From: DAINBT01 sp036732785
GTDB taxonomy: Bacteria; Planctomycetota; Phycisphaerae; Sedimentisphaerales; SM23-30
Direction: 5' to 3'
DNA: 13,557 nt
Assembly (NCBI GenBank): GCA_964537505.1
Contig: CAZICK010000098.1
Coordinates: forward strand, 1-13,557
Under the pieces are notes generated by a model. The model was not told where the DNA came from, did not search any database, and worked only from the letters and a program-made list of their open reading frames with translations. A program made the position numbers and the translations under genes. Of the stretch, positions 1-6,858 are shown piece after piece. Each line of letters starts with the position of its first letter. Position 1 is the stretch's first letter.

Positions 1-36
1 ACATCACTTTTCATCGGAATTCGTCGGAATTTCGCA
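1..36. mobile_element. Possible terminal end of an IS21-type insertion sequence lying off the left edge
   Basis: The first bases carry a CACTTTT block followed by two close copies of a TCGGAATT core (15-22 partly, and 25-31), ending in CGCAC around 33-37. From memory, IS21-family elements often have ends built of several short repeats of the type CACTTT...CGGAAT, and finish with CA. If that holds, the element would end near position 36 with its istA and istB genes left of the window. No transposase sequence is present here, so this rests on end-motif resemblance alone and could be wrong. Confidence 0.28.
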
Positions 37-58
37 CTTTTTTCTTACCCATCTTGCC

Positions 59-76
59 TAATCGTTATAATCGTTA
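59..76. repeat. Perfect tandem duplication of a 9-mer (TAATCGTTA x2)
   Basis: TAATCGTTA occurs at 59-67 and again directly at 68-76 with no gap. It lies between the possible insertion-sequence end and the pair of 21-bp repeats, in AT-rich non-coding DNA. Function unknown. It could be a target-site scar or a simple slippage duplication. Confidence 0.85.
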
Positions 77-80
77 CGCA

Positions 81-133
81 AAAATAAGCACTTACATCAA
101 TTCCAACAACGTAAAATAAGCACTTACATCAAT
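81..133. repeat. Two identical 21-bp direct repeats, 32-bp period
   Basis: A 21-bp sequence starting AAAATAAGCA and ending ACATCAAT is present at 81-101 and again, identical, at 113-133, with 11 bp of unrelated sequence between. An exact 21-mer repeated within 32 bp is not chance. Two copies are too few, and the spacer too short, for a CRISPR array. Plausible readings are multiple terminal repeats of a mobile element, a pair of regulator sites, or a local duplication. No gene is seen in 1-248 on either strand. Confidence 0.85.
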
Positions 134-248
134 AGGCGGAACCCAATGGTCTGTCATTTAATATGGGTACAAAATAGGTGGAAATCGCCTTAGACAGGGA
201 CTGCGAAACCATCCATAAATTTCAACTACCCCTGAAGGATTGATCGTT

Positions 249-1394
249 TCACACTACCGCGAAATCACACAATATTGAGTCGGCTATCGGCAGAGCTTCG
301 CGTGTCAGGTGCAATCTGCCGTGCTCTACCGCCAGCAAACCCAGTTTTTGATACCGCCCGATCGGTTCGGCAAACATCTTTAGCACATCGAAACCTGTCC
401 GCTGCCTGTACTCTTCTAAATCGATCCCCTTTATCCGTCGCAGCATCAGCACTGCCGTCTGGCACGCCGTGTCCGGCTCATCAGGCGTTTCGCACTCTCC
501 TGACACATCTTTTCCCTGCTCTATCGCTTCGACATACACTCCCACATCAGCAACATTACTCGTCCGTCTGCCCTGCCAATAGGAACTTGCACCGGGACCT
601 ATCCCTATATAAGGCTCATTCGCCCAATAAACCAGATTATGCCTGCATTCAAATGATCGCCCATCGGCCTTCTTTGCAAAATTCGATATTTCATAGTGTT
701 CGAACCCGGCTGCGATAAGTTGGTCAATTGCCAGCTCATACATCGCCCGATCAGTTTCCTCATCAGTCACGTCAATCTGATTCGCCTGCCGTCTTTTATA
801 TAACAGCGTACCTTTTTCATAAGTAAGGCTGTACGCCGAGATATGTTCCACGCCCAGTTCCATCGCCGCGGCCAGGTTTCTTTGCCATGACTGGAGCGTC
901 GAACCAGGTATGGCGAAAATCAAATCCAGATTAATATTATCAAACCCCGCTCGCCGTGCCTGATGGACTACTTCAACAATTTTATGACCTTTGTAACCCC
1001 TTGCCAAAAACTCCAGTTCACGATCTTCGAAAGACTGCCCCCCCACCGACAGCCGATTAACTCCAAGACCGCACAATCGCTCTAACAAGTGCTCATCAAT
1101 TTGGTCAGGGTTAACTTCCACCGTAAATTCACTGCCGACCCCTACTCGCTGCGTTATCTGCTCAAGCAACCGCAGCAGTCGGCCCCGGGGCAGACAGCTT
1201 GGACTGCCCCCACCGACATATACTGTCCGGGCGGGTCTTTGCAGATTATACCGATCCAATTCCGTGACCAGTGCCGCAAGTACCCGTCCTATATCATAGG
1301 CCCCCATCGGCTCGGAATAAAACCCACAATACGGACACTTACGATTACAGAACGGCACATGCACATATAACGCCAGGGGCTTAGGTTGTACCAT
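249..1394 (-). CDS. hemW: Radical SAM heme chaperone HemW (HemN-like)
   Basis: Likely HemW, the radical SAM protein that binds heme and is thought to deliver it to target proteins; older annotation calls such proteins oxygen-independent coproporphyrinogen III oxidase. Numbered from the chosen ATG, the iron-sulfur motif is C16-x3-C20-x2-C23-G-F. Phe at the position after next, where true HemN has a fourth Cys, points to HemW. A GGGSPS SAM-binding loop follows at about 61-66, and the heme-binding signature HNxxYW is present as HNLVYW at about 250-255, followed by YIGIGPGASSY. Length 381 residues, usual for the family. The frame stays open back to a GTG at 1502, immediately after the methyltransferase stop, but those 36 residues match nothing in the family, so the ATG at 1394 is preferred although no good ribosome site precedes it; a GTG four codons earlier is an alternative. 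Second gene of a pair with the methyltransferase. Confidence 0.9.
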   Translation of the reverse strand: MVQPKPLALYVHVPFCNRKCPYCGFYSEPMGAYDIGRVLAALVTELDRYNLQRPARTVYVGGGSPSCLPRGRLLRLLEQITQRVGVGSEFTVEVNPDQIDEHLLERLCGLGVNRLSVGGQSFEDRELEFLARGYKGHKIVEVVHQARRAGFDNINLDLIFAIPGSTLQSWQRNLAAAMELGVEHISAYSLTYEKGTLLYKRRQANQIDVTDEETDRAMYELAIDQLIAAGFEHYEISNFAKKADGRSFECRHNLVYWANEPYIGIGPGASSYWQGRRTSNVADVGVYVEAIEQGKDVSGECETPDEPDTACQTAVLMLRRIKGIDLEEYRQRTGFDVLKMFAEPIGRYQKLGLLAVEHGRLHLTREALPIADSILCDFAVV

Positions 1395-1502
1395 CTCACA
1401 TTTCACGGCGACCACAGTATGTGTTTTTGTCGGTTTTGTCAAGAGAGGTGGGAGCGTTGATCCGACACGAATACAAGGCTGTAACCAATCGCCTTTAAGC
1501 AC

Positions 1503-2192
1503 TTACTTGAGCTTTCTCAAAACCACCGCTATGAAGGTGAATTCCCTCCTGTGCCACGCTGTGCAACGATCCGCACATTTTGGAATATCCCCATCTTCGT
1601 ACAACTCAAATTCAAACCTGCCCGCCAATTCTATAATATCTTCAATATCTTTTTTACAAAGAATATTCCATGCTAACCCGTATTCGCCGGAATCGCCGCT
1701 AATATCGATTTTTTCCTGCCAGTAATCAGCCGTTACGAACAGCAGTCCGCCCGGCTTGAGAATGCGACTTGATTCAATCAGAAACTTTTCAAAATCGAGG
1801 CCATGCTCAATAACCGATACGCAAGTGGCCAAATCGAACGTTTTCTGTGGAAAGCGCGTTTGCGTTATGTCTCTTCTGTAAAGCTTGAATGGCCGGGTCA
1901 GGGTCCGGCCCCGCCACATCCGCAGAACCTGATTTATCCTGTCAGTAACCGCAGGTTTCAGATCCACTCCTGTGAGCTTTTGAAACCCCAATGCATATAA
2001 AAACTTCAGCGTATGAACTCCACTGCAACCCAGGTCAATAATCTTTGCCGTCCGTGGCAGCGGTTCGACAATATCGTATAACAGACGCAAATCCCAACAC
2101 TTCTCCGCACTGCCGTGCCGTGGCAGGTCATTCAGGGCCAAAAATTTGTGAGCACTGCCAATTTCCTCCCAGTTTTGTAAGACTCGAATCAC
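1503..2192 (-). CDS. Class I SAM-dependent methyltransferase, substrate unknown
   Basis: A 229-residue soluble protein with the Rossmann methyltransferase fold. Motif I is IIDLGCSG (51-58), the acidic residue at the end of strand 2 is D77 in GVDL, the post-II region is FDLATCVSVIEH (119-130), and RILKPGGLLFVTAD (143-156) is the motif III region typical of the Methyltransf_11 group. The C-terminus has a Cys/His-rich stretch (KCADRCTAWHRREF, 205-218) that may belong to the substrate pocket. The start is GTG at 2192, supported by AGGAAG about 6-7 bases upstream. The stop is directly followed by the open frame of hemW, with hemW proper 108 bp downstream, so the two are probably co-transcribed. 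Substrate cannot be inferred; a sugar, lipid or small molecule are all possible. Confidence 0.85.
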   Translation of the reverse strand: MIRVLQNWEEIGSAHKFLALNDLPRHGSAEKCWDLRLLYDIVEPLPRTAKIIDLGCSGVHTLKFLYALGFQKLTGVDLKPAVTDRINQVLRMWRGRTLTRPFKLYRRDITQTRFPQKTFDLATCVSVIEHGLDFEKFLIESSRILKPGGLLFVTADYWQEKIDISGDSGEYGLAWNILCKKDIEDIIELAGRFEFELYEDGDIPKCADRCTAWHRREFTFIAVVLRKLK

Positions 2193-2426
2193 AGCGTCTT
2201 CCTATTGTTAATGTCTTCCTACACTATTGCCGATTTCTATATATATCGGACGTACCAACCGAATTGGTCAAAATAATCGCTCCAATCAACAGTTCATAAC
2301 AGTTCCAGCAGTGTCCGCAGGAGTTCAAGTTCATCAATTGCGATGTCCGATAATATCAATGTCTTTCTTTGTTTGCGCGGCGATTTGAACCTGCATGTTC
2401 GTTTATTATCATTAACAGGTGTTCTG
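2193..2426. promoter_or_regulatory. Divergent intergenic region with clustered AGTTC motifs
   Basis: This 234-bp region separates the minus-strand methyltransferase from the plus-strand glycosyltransferase, so it must hold outward-facing promoters unless transcription enters from elsewhere. No convincing -35/-10 pair was found on either strand: a TTGACC on the minus strand (about 2264-2269) has a TATATA only at a 20-bp spacing, which is too long. AGTTC occurs four times in 42 bp, at 2291, 2301, 2322 and 2328, which may be regulator half-sites or chance. Confidence 0.3.
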
Positions 2427-3479
2427 ATGAAGGTTGCCATCTGCATTCCTACCGATCTCAATGGAAACGGAGGCGTTGAAAAGCACATTCTCAGGCTCGC
2501 CGAAGCCATGTGCCAACTTGGCGTGCACGTGGACGTATATGGCAAAACCCCGCCCTCATCTTCAGCAAGCACCGAACACTTTGTGCCTTTGGAGACAATC
2601 AGACATGAACAATATCACATTATTCACACTCACAGCGGTTTCCATGGACCACGGCTGCTCGCTATGCAAATGACCCGCCGTGCTCAACAGCGTTACGTCC
2701 ACACCTTGCACACCGTATCATTGGACTATCTTTTCGCCTGCCGTGCATGGTGGAACTGGCGATGTTACTGGGCTACGTTCATCGAAGCCACATGGTCCCG
2801 ATACGCCAACCACGTCATCGCCGTGAGCAACAGTATTCGAAACTGGGCTCTGAAATGCTTCGGTATCGACGACCAGAAAATATCGGTCATCACCAACGGC
2901 TATTCCCCTGTAAATCTGCCTCCTGAAAGTCGTACCCAAATACGCAGCCACCTGAACCTGGCGCCGGACGATATGGTCTTGCTGTTCGTTGGCCGCGGCT
3001 GCGACCCTGTCAAAGGTACCGCTGCCGTCACCACGACCATGAACCAACTATACGGGAAATACCCTCGCATTCGTCTTTTAGCCATTCCCGGCGCCGGTTT
3101 CGATTCAGATCCCTGGCTCTGTCCCACCGGGGCGGTCCCCCATCAGCAAATGCCCCACTATTACGCCGCCGCCGACATCTTTGTCAACGCGTCCCTGAGC
3201 GAAGGCATGCCCCTGACCATCGTCGAAGCCATGGCCGCCGGTTTACCTGTCGTCGCTTCCCCCGTCGGCGGCATCCCTGAGGTCATCACCCACAATCAGA
3301 CCGGCCTGCTGCTCCGTCGGGACCGTAGTGACCTTACCAAACAACTTACCCGCCTGATAGAAAACGCCCCGCTGCGCAAAAAACTAGCCCAAAACGCCAA
3401 GACCGCCGTCCAAAACCTCACTTGGCAAAACCTCGCAAAAAAAACTATCAACGTTTATGAATCAATTCTCCGAAATTAG
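2427..3479 (+). CDS. GT4-family glycosyltransferase
   Basis: A 350-residue retaining glycosyltransferase of the GT-B fold, moving a sugar from a nucleotide-sugar donor to an unidentified acceptor on the cytoplasmic side. The N-terminal domain begins MKVAICIPTDLNGNGGVEKH, with the glycine-rich GGVEKH loop (15-20) typical of GT4. The linker VITNGY (about 155-160) precedes the C-terminal donor domain, which has FVGRG...VKG and the E-x7-E signature E259...E267 in SEGMPLTIVEAMAAGLPVVAS. No signal peptide or membrane segment is seen. The start is ATG at 2427, preceded by AGGTG at 2416-2420; the frame is open back to 2343 but the extra 28 residues fall outside the domain. It faces the sppA end with 87 bp between. 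A role in lipopolysaccharide or other envelope glycan assembly is plausible given kdsB in the window, but acceptor and sugar are unknown. Confidence 0.85.
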   Translation: MKVAICIPTDLNGNGGVEKHILRLAEAMCQLGVHVDVYGKTPPSSSASTEHFVPLETIRHEQYHIIHTHSGFHGPRLLAMQMTRRAQQRYVHTLHTVSLDYLFACRAWWNWRCYWATFIEATWSRYANHVIAVSNSIRNWALKCFGIDDQKISVITNGYSPVNLPPESRTQIRSHLNLAPDDMVLLFVGRGCDPVKGTAAVTTTMNQLYGKYPRIRLLAIPGAGFDSDPWLCPTGAVPHQQMPHYYAAADIFVNASLSEGMPLTIVEAMAAGLPVVASPVGGIPEVITHNQTGLLLRRDRSDLTKQLTRLIENAPLRKKLAQNAKTAVQNLTWQNLAKKTINVYESILRN

Positions 3480-3566
3480 TCAGGCAGTCATGACTATTTG
3501 TATGATTAATTCCATTGCAAGCACTATTCAATGCGCGTAAACCCGATAAACACGTTGTTTCGGCTC

Positions 3567-4577
3567 TCAATTGGTTCCCGGCTGCCAGAGGTAGAGAAAC
3601 TGCGGGCCACTGGAAGTGAGCCAATCGGGCAGTTCCACGTTGATCAGCGCCCCCACCTCAATATCACCTGATGCCGAGCCATAGATGTTAGGTTTATAGC
3701 CGATCGGCCGATGGTAGATGACCACCTTTGCGTTTTTCACCGCCGCCAGCCTTTTTGCCCAGGCAATCGCATCATTTGGATAACCAATCCGATCTATCAG
3801 CCCTTTCTCAAGCGCCTGCCCGGCCGTAAATACCCTGCCGTCAGCCAACTCCCCCAGCTTTTCCCGGCTCAATCCCCCCCTGCCGTTGCGTACCACTTCC
3901 AGAAACTGCTCATAGAATTGCGTGATAATTTTCTGCAGCACTTCCTGTTCTTCACTACTCAGGTCGCGCAGCGGTGAAGCCAAATCTTTCAGGCCGCCGC
4001 TTTTGATCGCAACCGCCTTGATACCCAGCTTATCCATAGTGCCGGCAAAGCTGACGGTCTGCATTATTGTGCCGATACTGCCGGTCACACTACTGGGCTG
4101 AGCTACGATCCCATCGCAGCCGCAAGCCAGGTAATACGCTCCGCTGGCCGCCACATCCAGCATACACGCCACCACCGGTTTTCCGCTTTGTCTTTTGAAC
4201 TCCCGCAGCGAATGATACATCGCGTCGCTGGCCGCGACCGTACCGCCCGGCGAATTCAGACGCAGCACCACCGCCTTGACAAACCGGTCTTTCCGGGCCT
4301 TATCGAGCTTTTCGACAAACAAGCTTACCGGGTTATCCCCCGTCCGCAGTAAAGACGACCTTTGCTGATTGGCCATCAATCCATCCACATCAATAACTGC
4401 TATTTTATCGAAGACCAGCAATCCTTTATCGCGTTGGATTTGTCTTTCAGACAGTTTCTGATCCGCCGGCACCGGCCGAACCAAAAACGCACCCGGCCCA
4501 CACCCCGTCCCCATCAACGCCACCAACGACATCACCACAACATTAACAATGTTCCTAACCATAACACCATCTTTCAT
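3567..4577 (-). CDS. sppA: S49-family signal peptide peptidase, SppA type
   Basis: A 336-residue serine peptidase of family S49, expected to degrade cleaved signal peptides or other membrane peptides on the outer side of the inner membrane. The core starts with KIAVIDVDG (58-66), continues with VVLRLNSPGG (103-112), and has the nucleophile S145 in DVAASGAYYLA and the general base K197 in IKSGGLKDLASP. The 52-residue Ser-Lys spacing is the same as in Bacillus subtilis SppA (S147, K199, from memory). This is the short single-core form, not the doubled E. coli form. The N-terminus has one hydrophobic stretch (about 8-25) ending LMGTGC, so it is either a membrane anchor or a weak lipobox with C26 as the lipidated residue. 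The start at 4577 has a strong ribosome site (AGGGGGA, 6 bases before ATG). Last gene of the cluster, 53 bp after the DUF1844 gene; no clear terminator was found after it. Confidence 0.88.
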   Translation of the reverse strand: MKDGVMVRNIVNVVVMSLVALMGTGCGPGAFLVRPVPADQKLSERQIQRDKGLLVFDKIAVIDVDGLMANQQRSSLLRTGDNPVSLFVEKLDKARKDRFVKAVVLRLNSPGGTVAASDAMYHSLREFKRQSGKPVVACMLDVAASGAYYLACGCDGIVAQPSSVTGSIGTIMQTVSFAGTMDKLGIKAVAIKSGGLKDLASPLRDLSSEEQEVLQKIITQFYEQFLEVVRNGRGGLSREKLGELADGRVFTAGQALEKGLIDRIGYPNDAIAWAKRLAAVKNAKVVIYHRPIGYKPNIYGSASGDIEVGALINVELPDWLTSSGPQFLYLWQPGTN

Positions 4578-4630
4578 AATCTATCCCCCTTAACAATATT
4601 GCTATTCCACTGCCTCAACGCCCCACCGAC

Positions 4631-5038
4631 TCACTGACTTATCGTTTGTACGTACTGCATACGCAGTTCATGCAGTGTCATCGCCATCGCCTTATTTTCG
4701 TCATCGGTAAGATTCCCCTTGGTTTTATCTTCCAACACCTGTATCAGGTCGATATGATGCTTGGCCAAATCCATATTCACCATGCTTTGATCTTTCTCGC
4801 CGAGTTTATCGCTGAGTCTGCCCATATACAGCAGTGCCTGCAGCGCCAGCGAGTTGATCAACACCATAAAATTAGCCGGCGGCAGTTGTTCCATCGGACC
4901 GACCCTTTGGGCGTTATCTGGTTGAGCGGCCTGGTTTTTCTGTTGTTCTTTTTCGCCGAGTTTTTCCTTTTCCTTCTTCGCCTGCACCTTCCAGTCATCA
5001 TCCGCAATTATTTTTGGTTTTTCTTCTTCGTTACCCAT
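4631..5038 (-). CDS. DUF1844 domain protein
   Basis: A 135-residue protein with a charged, lysine- and glutamate-rich N-terminal half (1-50) and a C-terminal DUF1844 domain. The family hallmarks are visible: NFMVLINSLALQALLYMG (56-73), then DLAKHHIDLIQVLEDKTKGNL (start 90) and a closing LHELRMQYV (122-130). Biochemical function is not established for this family. The start is ATG at 5038 with AAGGTGG a few bases upstream. It begins 15 bp after the pyrG stop, so it is almost certainly translated from the same message. In my recollection DUF1844 genes often lie next to pyrG or similar housekeeping genes in planctomycetes, which is part of why I suggest that phylum. The domain is helical with no membrane segment or signal peptide, so a cytoplasmic location is likely. 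Confidence 0.85.
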   Translation of the reverse strand: MGNEEEKPKIIADDDWKVQAKKEKEKLGEKEQQKNQAAQPDNAQRVGPMEQLPPANFMVLINSLALQALLYMGRLSDKLGEKDQSMVNMDLAKHHIDLIQVLEDKTKGNLTDDENKAMAMTLHELRMQYVQTISQ

Positions 5039-5053
5039 CGCACCACCTTTCTC

Positions 5054-6805
5054 TTAAACACTTTTTGTTCCACGTTCTACGGTTCTCGCTTTGCGTTCAA
5101 CATTCTTCATCGCCGCCGCTACCAGCCCTATGAACAGTTCCTGCGGGCGCAACGGCCGGCTCGTCATGCACGGATGCGCCTGCGTTCCGATGAAATACGG
5201 ATGCGTCGGCAATTCCAATATCTGCATGATCGGTTCGCCCGGCGCCTTACCGGAAAAGACCAATCCATGTTTGGTCAGCGTATCGATATACTTCGGATCG
5301 ACCTCCAGCCGATGGCGAAACCGCATACGCACCTTGTCTTTTCTACCGAAAAGCCGCCAGGCCATCGTATCGCTCGTCAGTTCCACATCTTTGCCGCCCA
5401 AACGCATATTCCCACCCAGCCCCTGAATACCCCTTTGTTCGGGCAATATATCTATCACCGCATGTTCACAGCCCGGCGAAATCTCCCTGCTGCCCGCGTC
5501 TTTTATCCCACATACATTTCTGGCAAACTCTACCACTGCCATCTGAAAACCAAGACATATCCCCAAATACGGAATCTTATTCTCCCGCACATATTTTACG
5601 CAGCTTATTTTACCTTCCGAACCTCGCGATCCGAAACCGCCGGGCACGATTATACCATCCACCTGCGACAGTTTCTGTGCCACATTTGCCTCAGTAATGC
5701 CGGTGGTATCGATCCAGTCAATCTTTACGTTTGTCCCCAGATGCGTACCGCTGTTTTCCAAAGCGTGAATAATGCTGGCATAGCTATCCCGCACCGAGGT
5801 ATATTTACCCGTAATCCCGATAGTAACCTCCTGCTCAGCCGAGCTCAGTCGGTCGGTAAAATCGCACCATTCCAGCCACGCTTGTCTTTCGTGACGCAAG
5901 TTCACCCGCTCCTCCAGCTTCAACAGTCGAATCACCTCAAAATCGTACCCCAGATCGCGCAGCATACTGGGTATGACATATATACTCTCGCAATCGTGCA
6001 TACTGAAAACACGTTCCAGCGGTACGTTGGTATATTGGGCGATCTTCTGCCTGACCTTATCGGTCACCGGGTTGCCTGCCCGACACGCGATAATATGAGG
6101 CTGCACTCCCATCTCCATCAATCGCTTGATACCCAACTGCGCCGCTTTCGATTTCTGTTCTCCCAGCGTCTTCGGCTCCAGCACCTGCGTCAGCGCCACA
6201 AAACACACCGAGTTCGGTCCCTCTTCATAAGCCAATTCTCTCATTGCTTCGATATAGTACGCGTTTTCCACATCACCCACCGTACCGCCGATCTCAACAA
6301 ACACCACATCCACTTCGCTGGCCACCGCCAGTTCACGCAAACGCAATTTCACCTCACCAGTCACATGCGGTATCATCTGCACGTCCCGACCCAGATAATC
6401 CCCATGCCGTTCTTTTTCCAGAACACGCGTAAATATCTGACCGCTGGTCGTAAAATTAGCCCGGCTCAAATCCATATCCAGCATCCGTTCGTACGTACCA
6501 AGGTCCATATCGCATTCCATACCGTCATCCAGCACAAACACCTCACCGTGCCGAAACGGATTGAGCGTACCCGAATCGATATTGAGATATCCTTCCAGCT
6601 TGATCGGGGAGACCGCCAGCCCCTTATCCTGCAGCAATTTTGCCAGACTCGAAGAGAATATCCCCTTACCCAGTCCGCTCATCACCGTCCCCATTATCAC
6701 CACGTATTTGCACCGGCCCCGAATATAACCATCCGGCATCGGCGTATAAAACTCCGTTTCATCCGAAACGTTACTCACGCTATTCAATAATTCTTCGCTA
6801 CTCAA
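5054..6805 (-). CDS. pyrG: CTP synthase with atypical glutaminase triad
   Basis: Makes CTP from UTP, ATP and glutamine. The synthetase domain (about 33-310) has the P-loop MSGLGKGIFSSS (42-53, K47), HGEVFVLDDG (86-95), DLGTYERML (101-109), GDYLGRDVQMIPH (135-147) and EIGGTVGD (171-178). The glutaminase domain (about 326-570) has IIVPGGFGSRG (385-395), the nucleophile C417 in GICLGFQ and H544. Several normally fixed positions differ: the triad Glu two residues after the His is Cys546 (AHPCM instead of FHPEF), and the UTP motif usually read KTKPTQ is KSKAAQ (218-223). The reading frame is intact over 583 residues, so this is not a decayed gene. The start is a TTG at 6805, with AAGGGA 7-8 bases upstream, giving about 32 residues before the conserved core; a GTG at 6778 is an alternative. 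Lies 53 bp after the second glycosidase and 15 bp before the DUF1844 gene. Confidence 0.93.
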   Translation of the reverse strand: MSSEELLNSVSNVSDETEFYTPMPDGYIRGRCKYVVIMGTVMSGLGKGIFSSSLAKLLQDKGLAVSPIKLEGYLNIDSGTLNPFRHGEVFVLDDGMECDMDLGTYERMLDMDLSRANFTTSGQIFTRVLEKERHGDYLGRDVQMIPHVTGEVKLRLRELAVASEVDVVFVEIGGTVGDVENAYYIEAMRELAYEEGPNSVCFVALTQVLEPKTLGEQKSKAAQLGIKRLMEMGVQPHIIACRAGNPVTDKVRQKIAQYTNVPLERVFSMHDCESIYVIPSMLRDLGYDFEVIRLLKLEERVNLRHERQAWLEWCDFTDRLSSAEQEVTIGITGKYTSVRDSYASIIHALENSGTHLGTNVKIDWIDTTGITEANVAQKLSQVDGIIVPGGFGSRGSEGKISCVKYVRENKIPYLGICLGFQMAVVEFARNVCGIKDAGSREISPGCEHAVIDILPEQRGIQGLGGNMRLGGKDVELTSDTMAWRLFGRKDKVRMRFRHRLEVDPKYIDTLTKHGLVFSGKAPGEPIMQILELPTHPYFIGTQAHPCMTSRPLRPQELFIGLVAAAMKNVERKARTVERGTKSV

Positions 6806-6858
6806 TTCGAAATCCCTTTCTTTTGGCTCTCGCCTGTTGTCGGATGGGACTTTGTTTC

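Noticed and set aside
81..133. CRISPR array
   Set aside because: Only two repeat units and an 11-bp spacer; no cas gene in the window.
1395..1502. HemW starting at the GTG at 1502
   Set aside because: The 36 extra residues do not resemble any HemW N-terminus and the family core starts right after the ATG at 1394.
2387..2400. LexA/SOS-like box (GAAC...GTTC)
   Set aside because: The half-sites are 6 bp apart, not the 4 bp of the Gram-positive type, and nearby GTTC pairs have 6 rather than 7 bp between them; no SOS gene adjoins.
3480..3566. Bidirectional terminator between the glycosyltransferase and sppA genes
   Set aside because: Only a short AGTCATGACT palindrome is present, with no GC-rich stem followed by a T run on either strand.
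4646..6790. Long plus-strand open frame (714 codons) opposite pyrG and the DUF1844 gene
   Set aside because: The product is rich in His, Arg, Gln and Phe with no recognisable domain; it mirrors the codon pattern of the well-identified genes on the other strand.
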